In this document: piece by piece, positions 7,419 through 17,652 of the stretch
Layout of the letters: every line of letters starts with the position of its first letter
How positions within the stretch are numbered: position 1 is the first letter of the stretch
NCBI GenBank assembly: GCA_001766655.1
Contig: MJCC01000002.1
Coordinates: forward strand, 839,050 to 903,049
Reading direction: 5' to 3'
DNA from: Phytomonas francai
Lineage: Eukaryota > Euglenozoa > Kinetoplastea > Trypanosomatida > Trypanosomatidae
Length of the DNA: 64,000 bases
Program-made: the position numbers and the translations under genes
Notes under the pieces: model-generated
What the model was told of the DNA's origin: nothing
What the model saw: the letters and a program-made list of their open reading frames with translations, nothing else
Databases searched by the model: none

Positions 7419-9575
7419 ATGGAGAGTCGTGATCGCTCAAAGGATTTCGAACCACTTTTGCCGTTTAATGACCTCTTAAGTTCGAGCGTCAAGGACGGCT
7501 CCGATGCCGGCCCGGCCTGTAATTCCAGCACGAATGGCGATGGTAATGAGATCAATGAGCACGCCCCACCTAGCATAGGTCGTCAATTCACTGCTGAAAA
7601 CTTGGATCTCTTTTCAAAAGAAACCCTTGCTCTTTTCAAGGAGCTGGAGTCTTTGTGCGCGTACTACAAGCTAAACGAATGTGTTGAGCTAGTGCATAAA
7701 ATACGCGCCGCAGTGAACAAAGAGCTCGACAAGTGTTTTATGCACATCGAAGAGAACTACGAGGCGAATTTCAAGAATACGATCTGTCAACCGCCATCGG
7801 ATTTAGCCACCCCACCCGCAGGCCATGCGCAAGTGCAGCTTGAATTAGGCGACCTTCAGACTACCCTCTCACCCTACGTCATCGACGTCGAGAACGAGGC
7901 GCTACGACAGAAGCGAAACAGCCTATTTGAGCAGTGCCCAAAGGAGTGGCCAACGCTGATAAAGTTAAAAGTCGTGCAAGACATCACGACCCACCGGGAT
8001 AGCATCCCCACCCCCCTTCCGCGGCGATTGACGGTGAAGGAGGCGCTTTCGAGCATCACCGGGCTCTTCGCGGAGTCCCTCGCGGCCCTGCTCTCCTGCG
8101 AGGTCGTCCGGATTTACCTCTACGACGTCAACCGCAACCTCCACTGCTGCGCGACCTTTCCTTTCCACGCGACGCAAGGGGATCCGATGCGGGCGACCTA
8201 CGAGGAGATCATGCTCGTCAAGGACCTCCACCAGACGATCTGTGGAAAGTGCATCGCCGTGAACGGCAGGGAGGCCACGAACGCGGCGCTGAAGGACGAC
8301 GATATGGCGCGGATTCGGCAGGAGATGGCCTCAAGCGGGCTTGGCTCGATTCGAAGCTGCCTGATCTTTCCGATTCTCTCGAGCGAGCACCCGAATAGCT
8401 CCGTGGGGATGATCCACTGCGTGAATAAGAACTGCGCGCCGCCGGTGGACAGCAAAAAAGGGATCAACTTCACAACCGATGACGAGCTGCTCTTGTCGAT
8501 GACATCGCGCCTGTTCGGCTGCGTGTTAACGCGCTACCCGGTAAATTACTTTTCCCTGCGCGTCGGCGAGACGATTCGAAAGGCGGTCTTCCCTCGCGGG
8601 GGCGAGGAGGTAGGCCCGAACGCGCACCTCCGCGTTGGACTTTTGCAGGATTCTTTCGTGGAGGACGCCTCAGGCGTCGCCTCGCGCGCGATGACATCGA
8701 CGGAGCAGATTAAAATCCTCCGGGCGTCGGTCAACAGTATCTACCAAACCTCCACGCATCGCCAGCGGCTTCGTCGGATGGGGGACCTGGGGAATTTGGA
8801 TACGACCCTCTCCTCCGTGGAGTTCAACCTGAACGTGATGAGCGAGCTCTGGAAGGCCGGGATCACGGAGAACGTCGCGATGCACCAGCAATACCGCGAG
8901 CTCGAAGGGGAGCTGAAGAAGACAAAGCTTTTGCTCGAGAACGTCTTGGACGGGCTGTCCTCCATCCGGACCTTTCGCAACGCGGAGGTAATGGCGCAGC
9001 ACATCCAAATGCTAGAGCTCTACGCGCGGAGCGAGAGTATCGATATTCTAACGGAGTTCATCCATAACATGATCTGCGAGGAGGCCGTAAGAGAGAGCGT
9101 AGATCTGCAGAACTCGGTGTTTTCGAGTACTCCGGAGTTTCGTTCAAAAGGCAATTCTCCGGAAGAAAGTTCGAAAATGTCTAGCGATACGAAGCCGCCG
9201 AAGACCTTGGATAGCTCGCCTTTTCTTACGGAAACGGAGCTGGGTGAGCTGCGTCGACATCAAGAACGGTTAAATGCGAAGGTGGCGTCTAGAATTCACT
9301 TTGACGGTCCGGAAGGCATACGAAGCTACTCCTGCGATCCGAAGCGAAAGCGAGAGCAAATACGCTTTATCGAGCAGGTGATGTCTGAAAGCACAGTCAT
9401 AGCCCCACATAATGTGAAAGAGGGGGGATCGCAAACCCACAGAGATTTGCCCAAGCTTACGGCGCTATCCTCACGAGCAAAGCTTCGAAACCCTTTGCTT
9501 TCTCACGAAAACTGTTCTAAGCAACACCTATCTCCGACGGACTTTGCCTTAAAGAGGCCTTTTAGGCTGAAATAA
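7419..9575 (+). CDS. GAF-domain protein
   Basis: A 718-residue soluble protein starting at ATG 7419. Residues of about 60-130 form a helical region (SKETLALFKELESLCAYYKL). Residues of about 203-375 show a GAF fold, a small-molecule-binding or dimerising domain. The cues are EALSSITGLFAESLAALLSCEVV, then IYLYDVNRNLHCCATF, a helix with CGKCIAVNGREATNAAL, and IRSCLIFPILSSEHPNSSVGMIHCVNK followed by FTTDDELLLSMTSRLFG. The order of strands and the closing helix are those of GAF domains in phosphodiesterases and cilia proteins. No catalytic domain follows. The C-terminal 340 residues are coiled-coil (HQQYRELEGELKKTKLLLENVL) and then low-complexity and basic. The architecture suggests a structural or sensory flagellar protein, but no partner can be named. 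Confidence 0.85.
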   Translation: MESRDRSKDFEPLLPFNDLLSSSVKDGSDAGPACNSSTNGDGNEINEHAPPSIGRQFTAENLDLFSKETLALFKELESLCAYYKLNECVELVHKIRAAVNKELDKCFMHIEENYEANFKNTICQPPSDLATPPAGHAQVQLELGDLQTTLSPYVIDVENEALRQKRNSLFEQCPKEWPTLIKLKVVQDITTHRDSIPTPLPRRLTVKEALSSITGLFAESLAALLSCEVVRIYLYDVNRNLHCCATFPFHATQGDPMRATYEEIMLVKDLHQTICGKCIAVNGREATNAALKDDDMARIRQEMASSGLGSIRSCLIFPILSSEHPNSSVGMIHCVNKNCAPPVDSKKGINFTTDDELLLSMTSRLFGCVLTRYPVNYFSLRVGETIRKAVFPRGGEEVGPNAHLRVGLLQDSFVEDASGVASRAMTSTEQIKILRASVNSIYQTSTHRQRLRRMGDLGNLDTTLSSVEFNLNVMSELWKAGITENVAMHQQYRELEGELKKTKLLLENVLDGLSSIRTFRNAEVMAQHIQMLELYARSESIDILTEFIHNMICEEAVRESVDLQNSVFSSTPEFRSKGNSPEESSKMSSDTKPPKTLDSSPFLTETELGELRRHQERLNAKVASRIHFDGPEGIRSYSCDPKRKREQIRFIEQVMSESTVIAPHNVKEGGSQTHRDLPKLTALSSRAKLRNPLLSHENCSKQHLSPTDFALKRPFRLK

Positions 9576-9922
9576 AATTAGTTCTTCTTTTTATGTAAAT
9601 AGAGTGCGAGGAATCGGTCTGCCTGTGAGTACATATCCATTATGTCTATATGGAGGAAGGGGGGAGCTGTAAAAATAGCCCCAGGAGGTAATTCCGCCTC
9701 ATACTGTGTTGGTTCTATGATTACTCTATTATCCCTAAAGTTCGCGCTTATAGGCATTCCCAAAATCACAAGAATCCTTCTCTTCTGCGAAGGATACACT
9801 CCCGATCACTGTTTGCTTCTAAAAATGACTGCTAGCACACGTATTTGGTGTGTGACGTTTAATATTATGTAGAATGGGTATAGGTGTGTGTGGATAGTGT
9901 TTGTGGAAACGCCCCCCCCCCG

Positions 9923-9956
<34 letters not shown>

Positions 9957-10001
9957 GTCGTGTCCGTCTCAAGGAAGTGAAGGAGCGACCCCCACACGAC
10001 C
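9576..10001 (+). other. intergenic spacer; small antisense open frame; C and CT tracts
   Basis: No sense gene recognised. An antisense frame at 9578-9799 has a protein-like composition and is discussed as a finding. The right part holds a C10 run and a (CT)n tract. Confidence 0.5.
9912..9956 (+). repeat. C10 run and (CT)n tract, probable polypyrimidine signal
   Basis: Ten C at 9912-9921, then about 15 CT units to 9953. The first AG downstream is near 9972 and the next start codon is at 10002. The tract could therefore serve as the polypyrimidine signal for trans-splicing of the DNAI7-like mRNA. Confidence 0.75.
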
Positions 10002-12189
10002 ATGAATTCGAAAAAAACGGGAAAACCGGAGAAGTCCGTCACAAAGGCCCCGAAGGCGAGCGGGCAGGCGGCCGAGCTCGACGCGGCGGCCGAGCAGGCG
10101 CAGCGGCTCTTCCACGCGCACGAGAAGAAGCGGCTCGAGGACGAGCGCGCGGAGCGGGCGGAACGGGGCGCGAAGCTGATGCGTGAGGTCATCGGGCGCG
10201 CGCGGCTCGCGGAGGAGCGCGCGATGATGGCCGCGCTGCAGCGGGGCTGCGTGGAGGCCGAGCGGCTCGCCTTCCGCGAGCACACGAAGCACGCGGCGTG
10301 GCGGCACCTCTCGGACGCCAGCGACCTACCGGACGTCGAGCAGGAGCGGGAGATCAACACCTTTTTGGGGCTCTGGCTGGAGCATGAGGCCGCGTACGAC
10401 GCGCCGGTGCCGGAGACGGTCGTCGTCGCCGCCGCGGGGGCGCCCGGCGGGCTGCACTTCGTGCGCGGCGAGCAGGGCCTGCCGGCGGCCGCGCGGCGGC
10501 GCTTCCTCGGCGAGGAGCTGCGGCGNNNNNNNNNNNNNNNNNNNNNNNNNNNNNNNNNNNNNNNNNNNNNNNNNNNNNNNNNNNNNNNNNNNNNNNNNNN
10601 NNNNNNNNNNNNNNNNNNNNNNNNNNNNNNNNNNNNNNNNCGACGCGGCGGCGGCGCGCGTGCACCGGCGGCTCCAGGCGGCCCTCGACGCGGCGACGGT
10701 GGCGGCGCTGCGGCACTACGACGCGGTGCTGCCGGAGGGCGCGGGCGAGACGCTCTGCTACCGCGTCCCGGAGGACGCCCCGGTGATCAAGTACGGGCTC
10801 TGGGTCAAAGTCCGGCACGCGACGCGCAGCTTCGCCAGCCTCGCCTTCCCCGGCATCGACGTCCGACTCGACCCCAAGCCGAACGCGGCGCCGAAGCTGC
10901 CCAAGGCGCTCGGCCTCAGCCGCGAAAACGTGGCCCTGCGCGTCCTGCAGTTCGCCTTCGACCCCTTCGACGGCCCCCGCGGTGACGCGGCGACGCGGCC
11001 GCGCGAGTTCTACGCCCTCGCGTGCACGCTCTCGGTCGCCCTGCTTGACTTCCCGGAACGGCCGCGGCAGCTCGACGGGTGGGTGGTCCGCAGCCAGACC
11101 GCCGCCTCGCACCGCCTCCACCCCCAGCCCTATCCCCCGCGCACGACCGAGGCGCGCACCGAGGAGATCGCCTTCGCGATCACCTTCGAGGTCCCTACGT
11201 CGATCATCATCCGGCAGGCCACCCTTCTCATCGGGAAGTGGGTCCCGGATGAGGGGGAGGAAAGGGAACGAGAGGGCGAGGGCGAGGGCGAGGGTGAGGG
11301 CGAGACGGAGACGGAAACGGAAACGAGGGGCGGGGAGTGGGAGCTCTGCAGCCACGCGAGCTTCGGAGTCCCGCTGAGCGGGACCGGCGGGGAGGCGGGC
11401 AGCGCCAGCGCCAGCGGCGCCCGTCGGGCGACGTTTTTGACCAGCGAAATCGCGCATTTCGCGGTGCTCCAGAAAAAAACCTTCGACGCGCCGTACGCGC
11501 TGTGGAATCTGCAGCCGGTGGGGTACGATCGCGTGGTGCTGACCCTGCAGGGGCGCTACCGCGGCGAGGCCAGCGACCGCGAGTTCGTCATCCTCGTCGA
11601 GGATGCCGCCTGCCGCCTGCTCACGCCGGACGACTCTGAGTTCGAGTGGCTGCGCGCGACCTCGCTGGAGCCCGTGACCCTCTTCCGCGAGCTCGCGCAG
11701 GCGGGCTTTAACTTTATGCTCGACAACAGCGACGCGGCCTTCATCGAGGATTTGAGGCCGAAAAGCGCCGCCCTCGAGGCGAAGGCCTACGCCGACATCG
11801 CTCAGTTCTGCCAGTACTACATCTTTGCGAACACTCGACATAATAAATACGGCGAGGACGCGGATATGGCGCTTTTCCGAATGTCCAAGAAGAGCCGCGC
11901 GGTGGACGAGGAGCGCAAGGTCTTTCAATCGCTGGATCCCATGGAAGAGAACTGGCATAGCGTGCGCTATCACTGCGACCGCTGCGTGCTCTCGGCTTTC
12001 AAGGAAGCCGAGGACGTCGCGAACCTTAGTGCGCTCGACGGATACGAGCCGCACTTTGACCTATACACGCTGCTCTTGCCTATTCAAGGCGAGGACCTCA
12101 TGCGTGAACAGTTCGAGAGTACGAATTACCTTCTTCGACGCTGTGTTCATCAGATTCTCTCGATTATTCGTCCTCTAACCTGGGGATAA
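10002..12189 (+). CDS. DNAI7: axonemal dynein intermediate chain DNAI7 / CASC1 / IC97-like, with internal assembly gap
   Basis: Orthologue candidate of the inner-arm-associated IC97 (FAP94) of Chlamydomonas and mammalian CASC1/DNAI7. The ATG at 10002 opens a Lys/Ala-rich N-terminus. A long charged helix follows (LFHAHEKKRLEDERAERAERGAK), as in CASC1, then a region ending in the N-run 10526-10640. After the gap the coding frame is shifted relative to the N-terminal half; the run of N is likely a nominal size, so I join the halves. Typical family segments follow: LWVKVRHATRSFASLAFPGI, ATFLTSEIAHFAVLQKKTFD, PYALWNLQPVGYDRVVLTL, and the C-terminal IFANTRHNKYGEDADMALF and SLDPMEENWHSVRYHC. Joined length is about 730 residues, close to 716-766 in the family. 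An acidic (EG)n/(ET)n insert lies near 11270-11335. GC is extreme. Confidence 0.75.
10526..10640. other. assembly gap (115 N)
   Basis: A run of N inside the DNAI7-like gene, in very GC-rich sequence. The reading frames on the two sides differ by one, which suggests that the gap length is not exact. Confidence 0.99.
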
Positions 12190-12849
12190 CGCCGAGGCAG
12201 ATTATATATATATGGTTTGATTGTTTAGATCTCACTTCGTCGTTATTGTTGCTTTGCTCTTTCGCCCCTTTTCCTATGCTCAAGCTTTAGATATTCAGAG
12301 GTTAGGTGGAAGCTACGTGTTCATATATGTCTTTTCCCCATTTCCCAACACTCTCAATCTTCTTTATGCATCGAATTTGGAGTATTAGAAAGGGGATGGG
12401 CATATATATTATTCTGTTGTGTGTGTGTGTGTGTGTGTGTGTCTGTGTGTGTGTTGAAGTGAGACTTTGGTTTCAGTTCATGTTTCTGTACCAATACTCT
12501 CCTCTCTCCCGCCCTTCTTGATGTAATATATTACCCTATTTCTATTTATCCCTTTAATATTTTTTTCTTCTGGACAATGCACATTTGCATACACAAAAAT
12601 CTCTCTCTCATACTTAATTTAAAATATGAACACCGCTCAATTTTACTCTTACTCCTCAATCAAACTTTACGATTTTACATCCTTCCTATTTTTTTAAGGT
12701 GATTTCTTTCGTTGAAAAAAGACTATGCGACTGCTTTCCAGCCTAATAGAATTTAATTAAACAGAGAATAGATACTTTTTTGCATTACTTTCTCTATATT
12801 CATTTTCGACGACAGTAGGCGAGCTCCCCCCACACACGCACACTTCCCT
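12190..12849 (+). other. intergenic spacer with GT repeat
   Basis: AT-rich, with a (GT)n tract at about 12417-12454 and several T/C-rich stretches near 12540-12800 leading into the next gene. No gene recognised. Confidence 0.6.
12417..12454 (+). repeat. GT microsatellite
   Basis: About 18 GT units with one interruption (GTCT), in the spacer. Confidence 0.92.
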
Positions 12850-13344
12850 ATGCTAAGTCGTTCGCTGCGGAGACTCTCCGGCGGGACCTTGCACAACGAG
12901 CCCCCTTCTCTTGAGCGCTCTCTCGCGCTCTTCGGTCTTCGCCCGGGCGTGGTTTGCTCGGATAAGGAGCTCCAACGCCGCTTTCACGAGCTCGTCCTAC
13001 GGTATCACCCGGACAACGGCGGCAGTACGGAGGCCTTCCAGGATCTCAAGGCGGCCCAGGAGGTCGTCCTCGCGCACCAACGCGAGGCTCTTGCGCGTTC
13101 TCGCTATATCATTGAGGCCCGCCGACGACGACGACGGGTGGTAGACGTGAATTACACGGACGAAACCTACGAGATTTACTACAAAACCCCCGGACGGGAT
13201 GACTACTGCGCCTACTGCTCAGAGGACCGCGCGCTTGTTATTCTTTTCCTCTCCTTGGTGGTCAGTTATTATCTCTACCGAGTACGTCGTAAAGCTCCCC
13301 AACGCGTCATCAAGAACGGTTTTTTCCTTTTTCAACCTTGGTAA
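12850..13344 (+). CDS. J-domain protein with C-terminal membrane helix
   Basis: A 164-residue DnaJ-type co-chaperone, expected to stimulate the ATPase of a partner Hsp70. The start is ATG 12850. The N-terminus (MLSRSLRRLSGGTLHN) looks like a mitochondrial presequence. The J domain covers about residues 24-90: LALFGLRPG, LQRRFHELVLRYHPDNGG with the invariant HPD at 53-55, then EAFQDLKAAQEVVL. The residue after HPD is Asn rather than the common Lys. A basic run (RRRRRR, 91-96) follows, and a hydrophobic segment at about 128-143 (ALVILFLSLVVSYYLY) should anchor the protein. J domain first and membrane helix last is the reverse of TIM14/Pam18, so it is probably one of the many kinetoplastid-specific type III J proteins. 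Confidence 0.88.
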   Translation: MLSRSLRRLSGGTLHNEPPSLERSLALFGLRPGVVCSDKELQRRFHELVLRYHPDNGGSTEAFQDLKAAQEVVLAHQREALARSRYIIEARRRRRRVVDVNYTDETYEIYYKTPGRDDYCAYCSEDRALVILFLSLVVSYYLYRVRRKAPQRVIKNGFFLFQPW

Positions 13345-13925
13345 ATTCAACAAAAAATTGTGAGGACATCATCTAGGTAAATAACATATATATAAATATA
13401 TGAACAACAACTGTAGCGGGTGGGCTTTGGGTATATAAATATAATAATGGTAACGATGTGTAATGTTATCAATCCTGCTATAAAATTTTACGTGTTTCAC
13501 TGAATAACATCGTGTGTGATAAATATTTTTAAAAATTATCTGCATTTTCGTCTTTAATGTGTCTAGAATCAACCTTGACAGTATTCAAATGCTACATAAC
13601 TGAAGGAGCATCATTTCGGTCGTTGTATATTTTCAACTTATATAAGTTTTAAGAAAGGGAAAAATTCAACGAAATATATTCTATTTTTTATTACTATTTT
13701 CCGAGGGAGGACAATAACCTTCGTAAAAATTTAAAAAATCCAGCATGTTCTAACTTTGGTAAGCAACGTACGCTTCTATAGATCTTTTCTTTTTCTTCAT
13801 AACTGAAAACGGCAGGGAGGGGGGAGAGGTAATTTTTATACGCATCGGTTGATTGACGAAACTGTTAAACAAGGAATTTCTTTCACCTTTTCCTTTTTTA
13901 TTATTTCTAAAACTTTAAGCTAGAA
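13345..13925 (+). other. intergenic spacer, no gene recognised
   Basis: Very AT-rich. A pyrimidine tract at about 13876-13906 followed by AG at 13918-13919 and 13922-13923, just before ATG 13926, is a plausible trans-splice signal for the GRIP-domain gene. Confidence 0.55.
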
Positions 13926-15362
13926 ATGAAACAGGACACTTTCGACACCCCGACACGAAAAGTGGAGAATCATGATGAAGAGGGAGCCCTAGCAAGCCTT
14001 AGAGAGGAGCTCAAACAAACGCAAAGTAAATTTGAGGAGTGGAAAGCCAAAGCCAAAGTTGGCGTAGATCACCTTCGCAAGCGGATTGTTCAGTTGACAA
14101 CCCAATTGGAGGATTCCGAATCTCAACGACAGGCGCTAGCGGCCTCCCTCGATAACCTACGCTCCTCAAAGGAGGGCGAAGGAGCATCCACTGAGGGGTC
14201 AAGAATCCCTCAGAAATTAGGTTCCCCGGCTGCACTCGAGTTGGAGCGTGAAGTAGGCGAGTCGCTTTCAAAGGGTAGTAAGGAAAAGACGGAGGTTCTT
14301 GGGGAGGCTCCAACTTACGCGAAAAACGGATTCCCCCAGGTCTCGAAGACGGCAAACCCCAGCTCGACCTCCGAGGATGAGTTGGAGCTCTACAAGCAGC
14401 GCGTGGCGACGACGATGAAATTACAGCAGAAGAACTCCGAGGCCCTACAAAATCAGGTTGTGGAGCTCCAGGAGCGTCTTCGGCTCGCGGAGAGGGAGCT
14501 CGAGGAGCGCTCCAAAATGCTTCTCGGGAAGGGGGAGACCGTCTCCCTGCTCGAGCAGCGCCTGAGCAGCGTCGAGCGCGCGTACGAGGAGCTCCGGCAA
14601 AAGCCCGAGGGCCTCTCATGTGGGCCGAATATGGACCGAATCAGCGCAATGGAAGAGACGATGGAAGAACGGATGAGCACCCTCCACGCGGAGTTCATGC
14701 ACCACGAGAACTCGCTTCTCATCCAGCATCGAAACGAGATCGAGCGGCTTCAGTCAATGCATGAGCAGGAAATTGAGGCGATCCGTCAAGAGGCGGACGA
14801 GCGATTTACGCGCGAGATCGAGGCTGCGCTTTCTTTTCATAAACAACCATCCCCGCTGCTGCCTTTAGAGACCTCCCCTCAGAATGATGCAGCCTATGTG
14901 GAGCTTCTTAGAGAGTTCGAGGCCCTTGAAGACCAACACCGCACCCTCCTGAAAGAAAATACAGCACTGAAAAATAAAATTCAGAATTTAATCGCTAGAA
15001 AGGATATGGTCGATGACAGTAAGGAAGTCTCTAACCCATACCATCAACACAACCCCACCTCCCTCGCAGAGGCGAATAAAGTTATTCAGAGCCTTCAGAC
15101 AAGTCTAGCAACGGCTACAGATCAGTTTTGGCAAGCGAAAAAGGCTTTGATGAGCGGAAAAGACAATAAATCATCTGAAGGAGCCCTTGATCCGCAGCAA
15201 GTGGCGTATCTGAAATCCATTATTGTGAACTTTTTTTGCTTATGTAATAATAATTCGACCATAGAGAAGCTCCTTCCCGTAACTAGTACACTTCTTCATT
15301 TTAGTGAAGAGGATTTGGACGCGATCTATAAAAATAAACCTGATTGGAAGCGCAAAAAATAG
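13926..15362 (+). CDS. GRIP-domain golgin
   Basis: A 478-residue peripheral trans-Golgi coiled-coil tether. From the ATG the protein is almost continuously coiled-coil, with charged heptads near residues 20-80, 155-235 and 250-300 and a Ser/Pro-rich break near 85-145. The last 60 residues carry the GRIP domain: QQVAYLKSIIVNFFCLCNN with the conserved Tyr at 428, STIEKLLPVTSTLLHFSEEDL, and a basic tail DWKRKK. In the family the Tyr binds ARL1-GTP on trans-Golgi membranes. The GRIP domain is a known trypanosomatid Golgi marker and each genome carries at least one such gene, so I expect this to be the orthologue. Length is modest compared with animal golgins. Confidence 0.88.
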   Translation: MKQDTFDTPTRKVENHDEEGALASLREELKQTQSKFEEWKAKAKVGVDHLRKRIVQLTTQLEDSESQRQALAASLDNLRSSKEGEGASTEGSRIPQKLGSPAALELEREVGESLSKGSKEKTEVLGEAPTYAKNGFPQVSKTANPSSTSEDELELYKQRVATTMKLQQKNSEALQNQVVELQERLRLAERELEERSKMLLGKGETVSLLEQRLSSVERAYEELRQKPEGLSCGPNMDRISAMEETMEERMSTLHAEFMHHENSLLIQHRNEIERLQSMHEQEIEAIRQEADERFTREIEAALSFHKQPSPLLPLETSPQNDAAYVELLREFEALEDQHRTLLKENTALKNKIQNLIARKDMVDDSKEVSNPYHQHNPTSLAEANKVIQSLQTSLATATDQFWQAKKALMSGKDNKSSEGALDPQQVAYLKSIIVNFFCLCNNNSTIEKLLPVTSTLLHFSEEDLDAIYKNKPDWKRKK

Positions 15363-16236
15363 GCAACCTGCCCTGACCGCCTGGAATTTGGTCAATATCG
15401 AATTCATTGTTTTTACTATCGTCTTGGGAAAAAACACTATATGTGTCTTTTCATCATCGTTCATGTAATCCTATCCTTTAGCAGAATGTCCCCGATTGGT
15501 AAATCAAGGCGTATTTTCTTTTGGAAAGTAGGAAGCGATGTATCTGTTTCTTTGATCTTGTAAAGACTTTTTATGGTGCGCCCATTTGCTATTTCAAGCA
15601 ACATCCATAATTTTCTTCTGAATCGTATACAACTGTATAGCTCTAATTTTTGTAGCGGCATCGTGTTAGTTTTACCGTCTTTTTACTATTAACCCCTTTG
15701 CGAACCCCGGAAAGGCGGCCTGGCGACTATAGAAAGTGATCTTTCACTTTTCTTCCTTACAAATCTTAGTGCTAAAAGTACTGAATCTTTGAAGATCAAG
15801 TATGGGAAATAAAGGTTCTTATAATTCTGTGGGATGGAGCATGATATTCTATGCCTGCTAAAAATTGCTCATTTCTAAGTCCTGTTGAACAACTCCAAAA
15901 GGAGCACTCGTGTCTAAATTCGTGAGATAGAGTCTCGAAATAAGAATTGGTATAAAGCATATGCTTATAGATAAAGATATATAATATTTTATTTAAACAA
16001 CCTGTATGCAGAATATACTCACTAAATGCATGGGTTCCCCCCCCACCCCCCTCCTCATAAACCCAATCTTTCTGGTTAACCGTTTCCCAAACCCTTGCTC
16101 TCTTGCAATTCCTTTTCAGAGAAATCAAACAGGCAAGTGCAGCCCACACCTTGCGTCACAGCCCGTGTCTGTGTCAGTGACTGTCTGTCTGTGACTGTGA
16201 CTGTGTGACTGTGTGTGTGTGTGTGTTAGGAAACCC
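15363..16236 (+). other. intergenic spacer, no gene recognised
   Basis: AT-rich 3' UTR and spacer. The right end holds a C-rich tract (about 16036-16051) and a CTGT/GT repeat. No convincing coding frame or structured RNA was recognised. Confidence 0.55.
16168..16228 (+). repeat. imperfect GT / CTGT repeat
   Basis: GTGTCTGTGTCAGTGACTGT-type units passing into a pure GT run. It ends about 10 bases before the next ATG and creates a spurious upstream extension of that frame. Confidence 0.85.
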
Positions 16237-17163
16237 ATGTCCACCATCGGGAGCCGTCTCGCGTCACTCCTCTTCCCGTCCGACCCTGACGCGGGGCTGT
16301 CGGCCGAGTTTGTGCGCAACGAGGAGGCCCGACTGCGTCTCAGTGCGGCACGCGTGGCGCACGACGCGCGCGAGCGGTCCCGCGAGGCCGCGTTCGAGGC
16401 CCTCGACGGCGCGCTCGCCGACCGCCGCGCGGACTACGCCGAACGCGCGAGGCCACTTCTGGCGACCGTTGACGCCGTCTCGCCCGCCGCGCCCGCGTAC
16501 GAGGGGGCTGTGGAGGCCCTACGGGGGCAGCGCGCTATGGCCGCGCGGCTCGCCGCCGACGAGCTCGGCCACTTCGCCTACCTCAGCAAGAAGCTGCTGT
16601 CGGTCGCGCTGAACGCGGCGGCGCTGCGGCGCGCGTGGCAGGCCGGGGAGCCCTTTGCGGGCGAGCTCCACGCTCTCCTCGAGGACGCCGAGAGCGACGA
16701 CCTCCGCGTGATGGCCGCGCCGCTCGCAGCGTTCGCGGGGGAGGGAGCCCCGCGCGGGGAGGCCGTCCGGGCCGCCGCCTGGGGCCTCGCGCGCGCGATC
16801 GAGGAGACAGGAAAGGCGCCCGCGGAGGAGCCCGTCCGCGGGTGGCTGGATTTTCTCAAGTTCCGCACCTCTTTTAGCCCGACTGCGCTGCAGATGAACC
16901 AGACCCTCGCCCGCGGAAAAGCGCAAGTCTTTATGCGGCACATGAACAGGGCAGACTACCCTAAAGCCCTCAGCGTCGCCGACGAGGTTTTTCAAAACAT
17001 GGACAAAGAAAAAGAGGCTACGTATGAGACCTTTCTCACCACCTATCGAAACTTTCGGAAGGTGGTTTTCCCACACATTGCGGCGGATACTTTTGATATC
17101 TACACCCAATCCTCGCTGATTGATTCACGCTTTGCGTGTGTGGAAAGCATGCTGAAGGAGTAA
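16237..17163 (+). CDS. helical protein of unknown function
   Basis: A 308-residue protein. I use ATG 16237 (MSTIGSRLASLLFPSD); the frame upstream is GT repeat. The first 200 residues are Ala/Arg/Glu-rich helices with heptad character (ARVAHDARERSREAAFEALDGALADR). The C-terminal 100 are less biased and look like a folded domain: WLDFLKFRTSFSPTALQMNQ, RGKAQVFMRHMNRADYPKAL, EKEATYETFLTTYRNFRKVV. The alternation of a helical stalk with a small C-terminal helical domain faintly recalls mitofilin-type proteins, but there is no presequence or membrane segment and I do not propose that name. GC is extreme except in the last 250 bases. Confidence 0.78.
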   Translation: MSTIGSRLASLLFPSDPDAGLSAEFVRNEEARLRLSAARVAHDARERSREAAFEALDGALADRRADYAERARPLLATVDAVSPAAPAYEGAVEALRGQRAMAARLAADELGHFAYLSKKLLSVALNAAALRRAWQAGEPFAGELHALLEDAESDDLRVMAAPLAAFAGEGAPRGEAVRAAAWGLARAIEETGKAPAEEPVRGWLDFLKFRTSFSPTALQMNQTLARGKAQVFMRHMNRADYPKALSVADEVFQNMDKEKEATYETFLTTYRNFRKVVFPHIAADTFDIYTQSSLIDSRFACVESMLKE

Positions 17164-17652
17164 AAAAGGAAAAGGAAAATGGAGGGCCAACGGCGTGATT
17201 GAACAACCGAGTAGCAGGGATGACGTAAGGTTCATCTATTTCTCGGCGTAATGTGTTGACGTCAGGGGTGCTCTTTTCTAGAGCGGGAAGAGACGTATCT
17301 GTGGTATAATAAAAAAGTGGTCACTCAAATATGTGAGGAATTTGTCTCTTTCGTGAAGCTAAAAAAAAAAAAAGAAAAAATACCATCTATTGATGCTGTT
17401 ATTTTCCCCTTTGTCTGTATCTGGACAAGCCTTTGCGGCATAATTTTCCCCCGACAAGTTTTATTTCTAAAAAGGATAAAATGCTTAATATGCATTTTTT
17501 GCTGCTTTTCATCCAATTATTATTCTTCAACTCCTTCTCTCTTTATAATCATAATTTTAAAAAAGTTTTCTCATTTTGACGCCTTGGAATACCTGTAAAC
17601 AACTTTGGCTTTCAGAAGAGGAGTAAAGAAGAGGGATAGGACTTACGGATAG
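17164..17652 (+). other. intergenic spacer, no gene recognised
   Basis: AT-rich. Pyrimidine stretches at about 17455-17560 are suitable signals for trans-splicing of the following CFAP46 mRNA. Confidence 0.55.
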
